Assembly (NCBI GenBank): GCA_019637295.1
Contig: JAHBVX010000012.1
Location: forward strand, 124,001 to 188,000
From: Polyangiaceae bacterium
Lineage (GTDB): Bacteria; Myxococcota_A; Polyangia; Polyangiales; Polyangiaceae
DNA: 64,000 bases
Reading direction: 5' to 3'
Both the position numbers and the translations under genes were made by a program. The notes under the pieces were generated by a model. The model did not search any database. It saw only the letters and a program-made list of their open reading frames with translations, and was not told where the DNA came from. Below, piece by piece: positions 57,785 to 64,000 of the stretch. The stretch's first letter is position 1, and each line of letters starts with the position of its first letter.

Positions 57785-58765
57785 GTGACTTTCCCACTCC
57801 GGTTGCCCAAATCCTTGCCCCTGTTGAGCTTGGTCGCGCTGCTCGCGAGCGGGCCGGCCTGGGCCCAGTCCGAGCCGGAGCTGACGCGCGCCCGACAGCT
57901 GTACAGCCAGGGGCTCACACAGGAAGCGGCAGGAGACTGGGCGGGCGCGCTCTCCACCTTTCAGCAGGTCTCGCGCATCCGCATGACGCCTCCGGTGCGC
58001 TTCCACATCGCCCGCTGTCAGGAGAACCTGGGGCGGTTGAACGAGGCGCTGGGCGGCTACCGCCTAGCCGAGTACGAGGCCGAGCGGGAGGAGGAGCCCA
58101 AGCCTGAGTTGCTCGACGAGATACGCAAGGCTCGCGACGCGCTCGAGGCGCGGATCCCGAAGCTCGTGGTCGAGCGCGGCGTCGGCGCGGGTACGCTCAA
58201 GATCGAGCTCGATGGGGTGGCGCTCGGCCCAGCCAAAGTGGGGCGTGAGGTCAGCGTGGACCCAGGTCCGCACTCCGTCGCCGGGGTCTTGGCGGACGGG
58301 CGTCGCTTCGAGCTGACCGTAGACGTGGCCGAGGGACAGACCGAGCGGATCACTCTCGACGTGCCGGAGGCGCTGCGGACGACCGCGGCGCCACCCACGG
58401 TCGGGGCGGATGAGCGGAACGTGAACCTCGAGCCCGCCGCGGGCTCGAGCTCCGCGCTGCCGTGGCTCGTCACCGGTGTCGGCGTGGCGAGCTTGGCGGC
58501 CAGCGGCGTCTTCTTCTTGCTCAGGAATCAGGCGCAGGCCGAGCTCGACCGCGAGTGTCTCGGGCGTGTGTGCCCGGACACCATGCAGAGCACCCAGGAC
58601 CAAGGGCGGACCTACGCCACACTGACCGGGGTCACCCTCGGGATCGGAGTCGTGGGCGTCTCCGTGGGCACCATCCTGCTCCTCTCTCGCCCCAAGGCGC
58701 AGCCGACGGGCAGCCTGCAGCTGCGCGTCGGCTCGCGGGAGATCCAGCTCCAGGGGAGCTTCTGA
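57785..58765 (+). CDS. TPR-containing membrane protein with PEGA-like region
   Basis: The 326-residue product has a GTG start and a signal peptide (LPLLSLVALLASGPAWAQ). TPR-like helices follow (ARQLYSQGLTQEAAGDWAGA, MTPPVRFHIARCQENLGRLN), then a beta-rich PEGA-like stretch (GTLKIELDGVALGPAKVG, VSVDPGPHSVAGVLADGR). Two helices close it (LPWLVTGVGVASLAASGVFF and ATLTGVTLGIGVVGVSVGTI), flanking a Cys-bearing loop CLGRVC. It has the same layout as the protein at 45099-45869. Function is unknown. The ATP-grasp gene starts 16 to 31 bases later on the same strand. Confidence 0.85.
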   Translation: MTFPLRLPKSLPLLSLVALLASGPAWAQSEPELTRARQLYSQGLTQEAAGDWAGALSTFQQVSRIRMTPPVRFHIARCQENLGRLNEALGGYRLAEYEAEREEEPKPELLDEIRKARDALEARIPKLVVERGVGAGTLKIELDGVALGPAKVGREVSVDPGPHSVAGVLADGRRFELTVDVAEGQTERITLDVPEALRTTAAPPTVGADERNVNLEPAAGSSSALPWLVTGVGVASLAASGVFFLLRNQAQAELDRECLGRVCPDTMQSTQDQGRTYATLTGVTLGIGVVGVSVGTILLLSRPKAQPTGSLQLRVGSREIQLQGSF

Positions 58766-58796
58766 GCGGGCTTGGCCCGGCGTGCAAGGTGCTTCG

Positions 58797-60278
58797 GTGG
58801 ACGTAACTTCGTACCAGGTCGATCCCGGCAGTTATGACGAGATGTTCGACGAGCAGGGCCAGGTCCGGCCGCTGTATCGCGAGCTGGCGCAGCGGCTGAC
58901 GGATCTCGGGGATGCGGACTTCGCGCGTCGTCGGCGCATGGCGGACGTGCTCTTGCGCAACCAAGGCGTCACCTTCACCGTCTACTCCGACGACGCAGGC
59001 ATCGAGAAGGTGTTCCCCTTCGATCCCATCCCACGACTGGTCAGCGCGGAGGAGTGGGAGCGCATCGAGCGCGGCCTGATCCAGCGCGTGGAGGCGCTCA
59101 ATCTGTTCTTGAGGGACGTCTACCACGAGCAACGGATCTTCAAGGACAAGGTGATCGAGCCCGAGCTCGTGTACGGCGCCACCTTCTTCCGTCGTGAGAT
59201 GATGGGCATGGACCCGCCCCACGGCATCTACACGCACGTGGTCGGCACGGATCTGATCCGTGATCGCGATGGCACGTTCCTGGTGCTGGAGGACAACGCC
59301 AGAAACCCCAGCGGCGTGAGCTACGTGCTGCAGTGTCGCTCGGTGCTCAAGCGCGTGCTGCCGGCGCTGTTCGAACGCTACGGTGTGCGCCGCGTCGATG
59401 ACTACGCGGACTGGCTGCGCGAGACCCTGCAGCACGCGGCTCCCCGTGGCGCGAGCAGTCCCACGGTGGTGCTCTTGACGCCGGGCATCTTCAACTCGGC
59501 CTATTTCGAGCACAGCTTCTTGGCTCGGCAGATGGGCGTGCAGCTGGTGGAGGGGCGGGACCTCGTCGTCAAGGACGGCGCGGTGTGCATGCGCGCCACC
59601 CAGGGGCTGCAGCGCGTGGACGTGATCTACACCCGCATCGACGACGACTTCATCGATCCCGTGGTCTTTCGGCCGGACTCGCTGCTCGGCTGTGCCGGGT
59701 TGTTCGCGGCTTATCGCAGCGGCGCGGTGACCCTGGCCAACGCGCCTGGCTCCGGCGTGTGCGACGACAAGGCCATCTACCCGTTCGTGCCGGACATGAT
59801 CCGCTACTACCTGGGCGCCGATCCCATCCTGCCGAACGTGCCGACCTACGTCGGCGGACGGCCAAAGGATCTGACCTACATGCTCGAGCACTTGCACGAA
59901 CTGGTCGTCAAGCAGACCGACGCGTCGGGTGGCTACGGCATGCTGATCGGCACCCACGCGACCCGCGAGCAAGTCGACGAGTTCCGAGCGCGGGTGACCG
60001 CGTCCCCGCGAAGCTACATCGCGCAGCCCGTGGTGAGCTTGGGCCGTCATCCGACCGTCGTGGACGGACAGCTCGAGGGGCGGTGCGTCGATCTCCGCCC
60101 CTACGTACTGTTCGGCGATCGCATCCGGGTGATCCCCGGCGGGCTCACGCGCGTGGCCCTGCGCCGCGGCTCGTTGGTGGTCAACTCCAGCCAAGGCGGA
60201 GGCTACAAGGACACCTGGGTGCTCGCGGCCGCGGAAGAGGGTCGACCCGTGACGGGGGAGCCGGTCGATGCTCAGTAG
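58797..60278 (+). CDS. Circularly permuted ATP-grasp peptide-ligase-like protein
   Basis: I start at GTG 58797, eight bases after AAGG; an in-frame GTG at 58782 is an alternative. The 493-residue protein belongs to the circularly permuted ATP-grasp family (formerly DUF404/DUF407, CP_ATPgrasp). Visible features are MDPPHGIYTHVVGTDLIRDR, VLEDNARNPSGVSYVLQCR, VVLLTPGIFNSAYFEHSFLA, VDVIYTRIDDDFIDP and VVKQTDASGGYGMLIG. These give the nucleotide and metal sites (ED-N in EDNARNP, Lys in VVKQTDASGG). Predicted role: ATP-dependent formation of a peptide or amide bond on a small molecule or protein. The alpha-E and transglutaminase genes that follow are its conserved partners. Confidence 0.92.
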   Translation: MDVTSYQVDPGSYDEMFDEQGQVRPLYRELAQRLTDLGDADFARRRRMADVLLRNQGVTFTVYSDDAGIEKVFPFDPIPRLVSAEEWERIERGLIQRVEALNLFLRDVYHEQRIFKDKVIEPELVYGATFFRREMMGMDPPHGIYTHVVGTDLIRDRDGTFLVLEDNARNPSGVSYVLQCRSVLKRVLPALFERYGVRRVDDYADWLRETLQHAAPRGASSPTVVLLTPGIFNSAYFEHSFLARQMGVQLVEGRDLVVKDGAVCMRATQGLQRVDVIYTRIDDDFIDPVVFRPDSLLGCAGLFAAYRSGAVTLANAPGSGVCDDKAIYPFVPDMIRYYLGADPILPNVPTYVGGRPKDLTYMLEHLHELVVKQTDASGGYGMLIGTHATREQVDEFRARVTASPRSYIAQPVVSLGRHPTVVDGQLEGRCVDLRPYVLFGDRIRVIPGGLTRVALRRGSLVVNSSQGGGYKDTWVLAAAEEGRPVTGEPVDAQ

Positions 60279-61173
60279 GGTCGCCGACGCGCTGTACTGG
60301 ATGGGGCGGTACATGGAGCGGGCCGAGCACGGCGCGCGCGCGCTGGGGGTCGCGCACAGCATGCTGCTCGATCTGGCCGAGGTGCAGCCGTCGAGCGCAG
60401 AGGCGTACTGGACTCAGACGCTCCGCGCGCTGTCGCTGCCAGAGCTGCCGCTGGCCGACTTGGTGTTCGACGAGCAGGGGCCGAGCAGCATCCTGGCCAG
60501 CGTGTCCCGCGCCCGGGAGAACAGCCGACAGGTGCGCGAGGTGATCAGCTCGGAGATGTGGGAGGAGCTCAACGAGCTGTACTGGCTGCTCAAGGACGCG
60601 GCCCACGCCGAGAGTCGCGAAGAGGATCTGGCAGCGACGTTGGCCGAGGTCGTCGCGGCCAGCTTCGCCTTCGCCGGAGTGACCGATGGCACGATGCGGC
60701 GTGGGGAGGGCTGGCTGTTCACCAAGCTTGGACAGTTCGTCGAGCGCGCGGACAAGGTCAGTCGCATGGTGCGCATGAGGGTGAGCGGGCTCACGCCTCT
60801 GCTCGCCTCGGACGAGAACCTCATGTGGGTGAGCTTGCTCCGCTCCTGCAACGCGCTCGAGGCGTTTCGCAAGGTACACCCCACGCGGCTCGACTCACGC
60901 CAAGTCATCGACTTCCTCGTGCTCGACCGCGAGTTTCCCCACACCATCCGCTACAGTGTGGCCGTCGCGGGCGACTTCGCTCGCCGCCTCGCGCAGGACA
61001 CCGGAGACCGCGGGCGCGAGGTCGAGCGGGCTTTTGGTCGGCTCGCCAGCCGCCTGTCGTACATCGATGTGGACGAGGTCTTGGCCCAGGGTGTGGACCC
61101 ATTCCTGGACGAGCTCACGCAGGAGCTGTCGACCGCCGGGCTCACCCTGCAACGGACCTACTTCTTGCACTGA
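60268..61173 (+). CDS. Alpha-E domain protein (DUF403)
   Basis: The 301-residue helical protein starts at an ATG preceded by GGGGGAG, 11 bases inside the ATP-grasp gene, so the two are translationally coupled. The DUF403/alpha-E pattern is clear: MLSRVADALYWMGRYMERAE, LYWLLKDAAHAESREED, FTKLGQFVERADKVSRMVRM, LLRSCNALEAFRKVHPTRLD, and LVLDREFPHTIRYSVAVAG. Conserved Glu/Arg pairs suggest a helical bundle with a charged groove. It is always found with permuted ATP-grasp proteins and is thought to help them bind the substrate. Catalysis by the domain itself is unproven. Confidence 0.94.
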   Translation: MLSRVADALYWMGRYMERAEHGARALGVAHSMLLDLAEVQPSSAEAYWTQTLRALSLPELPLADLVFDEQGPSSILASVSRARENSRQVREVISSEMWEELNELYWLLKDAAHAESREEDLAATLAEVVAASFAFAGVTDGTMRRGEGWLFTKLGQFVERADKVSRMVRMRVSGLTPLLASDENLMWVSLLRSCNALEAFRKVHPTRLDSRQVIDFLVLDREFPHTIRYSVAVAGDFARRLAQDTGDRGREVERAFGRLASRLSYIDVDEVLAQGVDPFLDELTQELSTAGLTLQRTYFLH

Positions 61174-61189
61174 AGGTCTGTCAGGAATT

Positions 61190-61349
61190 GACCCAGTTCA
61201 TGCCGGCGAAGCCGGCCCGCGTGGGGTGGGGCCCCAACGAATTCACTTCGTTGGGGCGGGGAGGCGCGTGCCTCCCCGGCGACAGAATGAAAGAGCTGTC
61301 GATCTTTCGACAGCTCTCGAGGCGCCGCTACAGCGGCTTTCATTGGGTC
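61190..61349. repeat. Cluster of five consecutive hairpins with enclosing stems
   Basis: Within a 263-base spacer, five inverted repeats follow one another: GCCGGC/GCCGGC (61202-61216), an 11-base perfect stem with 5-base loop (61231-61257), an 8-base perfect stem with 4-base loop (61258-61277), an 11-base perfect stem with 4-base loop (61292-61317), and a short GCCGC/GCGGC stem (61324-61337). AATGAAAG (61286-61293) can pair with CTTTCATT (61337-61344) around the last two. GACCCA (61190-61195) can pair with TGGGTC (61344-61349) around the whole. This layout looks like a multi-branched RNA or palindromic mobile element. Which strand is used is unknown. Confidence 0.75.
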
Positions 61350-61421
61350 GTAACCTGTGTGTGCCCTGCGACTGACGCGACCGGGGAGCAGCCGGTTCCA
61401 TGCAGTGGAAAGCCGCTGTAA
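61329..61421. repeat. 13-base inverted repeat flanking the end of the hairpin cluster
   Basis: TACAGCGGCTTTC (61329-61341) recurs inverted as GAAAGCCGCTGTA (61408-61420), just before the transglutaminase start codon at 61437. The left copy overlaps the last hairpin of the cluster. The two pairings compete, so a structural switch is possible. The spacer between also holds ACCGG/CCGGT. Confidence 0.7.
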
Positions 61422-61436
61422 CGTCGAGGCCGTTCC

Positions 61437-62396
61437 ATGCTCCTGCACATCGTTCACAGAACCGAGCTGACCTATCCGAGCCGCATCAGCGAGAGCGTGA
61501 TGGAGCTGCGAATGACGCCCCGCACCGACGTGCACCAGACGCTGCGAGGCTTCGGGCTCGCCGTGGGCCCGCAGGCGCCGCTCATCGAGCACGTGGACTG
61601 GCTGGGAAACCGAGTCCATCAGTTCTCCGTGATCGCCTTCCACGACGCGCTGGTGATCGTGGCGGAGAGCTGCGTGGAGACGCACCCGCTGCATCCGAAC
61701 GAGGTGGAGCTGCAAGGGGTGCCGGACGAACTGCCCGTGCCACTCGCCGACTACCGCCTCAGCGACTTCCTCTGCTTCCACGGACCCGTGAACGACGACC
61801 CGCGGCTGGCGGATCTGGCACGAGTGCTCGCGATAGACCGCGCGTCTCGAGTCGGCGACGCCCTGCATCGGGTCGCTACGGGGCTGATGCACGAGCTCGC
61901 CTACCAAAAGGGTGTGACCAACACCACGACCAGCGTTTCGCGCGTTCTCGATGCCCGAGCCGGCGTGTGCCAAGACTTCGCGCACGTCGCGCTCGCGCTG
62001 CTGCGTCGAGTGGGCATGCCCGCGCGCTACGTCTCCGGATACCTGTATCGCGCAGACGGCGAGCCCGAGCTCGAGACGCACGCTTGGGTCGAAGCCTTCG
62101 TGCCCTCCCGCGGCTGGGTCGCGATCGACCCGACTCACAGCCGCGTGGCCGGGGAACAACACGTGGCGGTCGGTGTGGGGCGTAGCTTTCGCGACGTACC
62201 GCCCAACCGCGGCGTGTATCGCGGGGACTCCTCGGAGAGCATCTCGGCTGTCGTCAACATCGCCGAGGTGGGGGAGGTGCCCAAGGGGCTGCTAGCCCCC
62301 CGCCCGGTGCCCATCGACGTGCAGACCTACGCCTCCGGTCCCGCTCAGCACCGCGAGCAGCTCGATTACCAGCAGGAACAACAGCAGCAGCAGTGA
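61437..62396 (+). CDS. Transglutaminase-like cysteine protease/transferase (SCO/ATP-grasp cluster type)
   Basis: The 319-residue protein has an N-terminal beta domain (HIVHRTELTYPSRISESVME, the bacterial transglutaminase N-terminal region), then the papain-like transglutaminase domain with C178 in GVCQDFAHVAL, H215 in THAWVEAFV and D231 in AIDPTHS. The triad is complete. The C-terminus is Gln-rich (QQEQQQQQ). In such clusters this protein is thought to cleave or make amide bonds on the product of the ATP-grasp enzyme. It has no signal peptide. The structured spacer precedes it, so it could have its own control. Confidence 0.94.
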   Translation: MLLHIVHRTELTYPSRISESVMELRMTPRTDVHQTLRGFGLAVGPQAPLIEHVDWLGNRVHQFSVIAFHDALVIVAESCVETHPLHPNEVELQGVPDELPVPLADYRLSDFLCFHGPVNDDPRLADLARVLAIDRASRVGDALHRVATGLMHELAYQKGVTNTTTSVSRVLDARAGVCQDFAHVALALLRRVGMPARYVSGYLYRADGEPELETHAWVEAFVPSRGWVAIDPTHSRVAGEQHVAVGVGRSFRDVPPNRGVYRGDSSESISAVVNIAEVGEVPKGLLAPRPVPIDVQTYASGPAQHREQLDYQQEQQQQQ

Positions 62397-62451
62397 CGCG
62401 ATGGGGATTCAGCGCGCTCGGGCCAGTGCGTGCTATCCTTCGGGCCGCAGT

Positions 62452-63507
62452 ATGGGCTACTTCCTGCCAGCTTCTGCCGGAGCGCTCGCGCTCGCCTGGG
62501 TGACGGGTTGCGCGCTCGCCGCGGAGGGCACCGGGTCTGGGGGCGGCTTGTCCCCGCCGAACGACTCGGGTAGCGGCGGAGGCAGCGGAGTGGGCGGGCA
62601 GTCGACGGGCGCCACCGGTGGCGTGGGGCTCGGGGGCTCCGACGGCGGCGCGGGAAGCGGCAGCTGTCCCAACGGCGGCAGCTGCGTCCCTCAGGTCCCG
62701 AGCGGCTGGGTCGGCTACGCGCGCCTGTTCACCCTGGAGGCGGCGACTGCTCCGCCGGTCGGCGCGGACTGCCCCGATGGTGCGACGCCGACTCGATACA
62801 AGGAGCAGCTCGTCACGACCGGCAGCTGCTCCGCCTGCACCTGCGGTGGGCTGGCGAGCGGGTCGTGTAGTGCGGAGCAGATCCTGTGCACCACGGCGAA
62901 CAAGTCGTGCTCCGGGGCGTCGGATTGGTCTGGCACCATCAACCCGAGCTGCAATGACACCTCGTCGCTCACCCTGTCCTGCCTGGTCAACCCGGCCACC
63001 GTCACCTTCGCGGGGCACTGCGAGCCATCCGTCAGCGCCGTTGCGGGAGCGGAGCCCTTCGAGTCGGTGACGGACGTCTGCCGCGAGCCGCCGTCCGGCG
63101 GGTGTGGCGCCGCAGCCGAGTGCGTGGCGCCGGGGTCCCATCCCTACACGGGCTACGTGTGCATCGAGCAGCCCGGCGCTCAGGACTGCCCGGCGGACTG
63201 GCCCGTCCGGCAGCTGGTGTACTCGGGTGTCAGCGACACCCGCGCTTGCTCGCCCTGCGCGTGCTCCGCGCCGAACACGACCTGCCTGCCCGGGGAGTTC
63301 TCCTTCTGGGGCGGGCTGTGGTGCAGCCTGGAGAAGAAGACGCTCACTCCCAGCGGCTGCAAGGACCTGTCCACCCAGATCCCCGGCGGTGTGTCCTACC
63401 GCAGAACGAAGGACCCCACGCCGACGGGCACCTGCACGCCCTCCGGCGGTCAGTTCAGCGGCACCGTCGCCGGCACTGGCCCCATCACCTTCTGCTGCAG
63501 GACCTGA
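62452..63507 (+). CDS. Cys-rich lipoprotein with Gly/Ser linker
   Basis: I start at ATG 62452 (MGYFLPASAGALALAWVTGC), which gives a lipobox with Cys near residue 20; ATG 62401 is an alternative. The 351-residue product has a Gly/Ser linker (about 28-75), then a globular Cys-rich region with about 25 Cys. Segments CSACTCGG, CGAAAEC and CSPCACS recur in a two-fold arrangement, each following a W-x-x-Y/W and a P-rich turn, so it may consist of two related disulfide-stapled modules. No named family is recognised. It is one of three such lipoproteins in the window. It lies downstream of the transglutaminase gene on the same strand. Confidence 0.8.
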   Translation: MGYFLPASAGALALAWVTGCALAAEGTGSGGGLSPPNDSGSGGGSGVGGQSTGATGGVGLGGSDGGAGSGSCPNGGSCVPQVPSGWVGYARLFTLEAATAPPVGADCPDGATPTRYKEQLVTTGSCSACTCGGLASGSCSAEQILCTTANKSCSGASDWSGTINPSCNDTSSLTLSCLVNPATVTFAGHCEPSVSAVAGAEPFESVTDVCREPPSGGCGAAAECVAPGSHPYTGYVCIEQPGAQDCPADWPVRQLVYSGVSDTRACSPCACSAPNTTCLPGEFSFWGGLWCSLEKKTLTPSGCKDLSTQIPGGVSYRRTKDPTPTGTCTPSGGQFSGTVAGTGPITFCCRT

Positions 63508-63597
63508 TTCCAGCCTCGCAAAAGCCCGAGGCGCGGCCGCACGCGCTCGCGTGAAGCGTCGTTCGGTGACTACACTCGCGGGGGCGGATGCTTCAGT

Positions 63598-64000
63598 TCG
63601 ACGAGCCGAGCGAGATCCTGGGTGCGGTGCTCGACCAGCGCTTTCGCCTAGAGCGCGTCCTCGGTCAGGGGGGGCTCAGCGCCGTGTACGACGCGACGGC
63701 CCTCGACTCGGGCGCGCGCGTCGCCATCAAGATCCTGCGCGCCGAGTTTGGCGAGCGTCCCGAGATCGTCGAGCGCTTCCTGAACGAGCTGCGCGCGAGC
63801 GCGCGGGTGGATCATCCCTCCGTGGCCGAGGTCTACGAGGCCGTGCGCGCGGCGGACGGCACACCGTACCTGGTCATGGAGTTGATCGATGGCAGTCCGC
63901 TCTCGGCCCGCATGAACCTGGGCCGGTTGCCGGTGGCGCAAGCCTCCGGGATCACCCGGTCGCTGCTCGAAGCACTGGCGGTCGCTCACCGCAGCGGCGT
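63598..64000 (+). CDS. Ser/Thr protein kinase, N-terminal part (cut by window end)
   Basis: The frame from ATG 63598 (MLQFDEPSEILGAVLDQRF) stays open to the end of the window; 134 codons are visible. The start of a eukaryote-like kinase domain is clear: LERVLGQGGLSAVYDATAL (glycine loop), VAIKILRAEF (ATP Lys), FLNELRASARVDHPSVAEVY (helix C Glu), YLVMELIDGSPLS (hinge) and LLEALAVAHRSGV, just before the HRD loop. The catalytic loop and C-terminal architecture lie outside the window. It is the third kinase gene here. Confidence 0.88.

Overview
The window is very G+C-rich, densely coding DNA with almost no mobile or foreign material. It most likely comes from a myxobacterium of the Polyangiales type (Myxococcota, formerly Deltaproteobacteria). 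The evidence is three eukaryote-like Ser/Thr protein kinases, many lipoproteins with Gly/Ser or Pro-rich linkers and Cys-rich heads, Sel1/TPR/HEAT repeat lipoproteins, an AgmX-type lipoprotein, and an aerobic respiratory chain built on alternative complex III. I cannot name a species from sequence alone. No rRNA, tRNA, CRISPR array, transposase or phage gene was seen.

Layout. 1-8.8 kb: a tandem DsbA-like protein (cut by the window start), a protein with two kinase domains, a MATE transporter, a lipoprotein and an alkaline-phosphatase-superfamily enzyme. 8.8-15.5 kb: a tripartite TRAP transporter in the order HEAT lipoprotein, TatT, DctP, DctQ, DctM, with unusually long Q and M subunits. 15.6-24.6 kb: a diacylglycerol-kinase-like enzyme, a Sel1-repeat lipoprotein, CTP synthase, Cys-rich and membrane proteins, a solute-binding lipoprotein and a PBP4-type peptidase. 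24.6-38.1 kb: one tightly packed minus-strand operon, actA-actB-actC-actDE(fused)-actF, a small Pro-rich membrane protein, sco, then subunits II, I, III and IV of a caa3-type oxidase. A UbiA/MenA-type prenyltransferase lies just upstream. Together these would oxidise quinol, pass electrons through cytochrome c domains to the oxidase and pump protons.

39.3-49.4 kb: a sigma-70 family factor, a one-chain ABC exporter, pheS-rplT-rpmI, a small receiver-like protein, a TPR membrane protein and carB. 49.5-57.7 kb: a coiled-coil protein coupled to a lytic transglycosylase, a large Cys-rich lipoprotein, a kinase-RDD fusion, and an OmpA-like plus AgmX-like lipoprotein pair. 57.8-64 kb: a second TPR membrane protein, then a circularly permuted ATP-grasp / alpha-E / transglutaminase cluster, a Cys-rich lipoprotein and the start of a third kinase.

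The least explained structure is the spacer at 61174-61436. It contains five consecutive perfect or near-perfect hairpins enclosed by two outer complementary stems, between two genes of the ATP-grasp/alpha-E/transglutaminase cluster. It could be a structured RNA or a small palindromic mobile element. All functions are read from motifs and gene order; no database search was possible.
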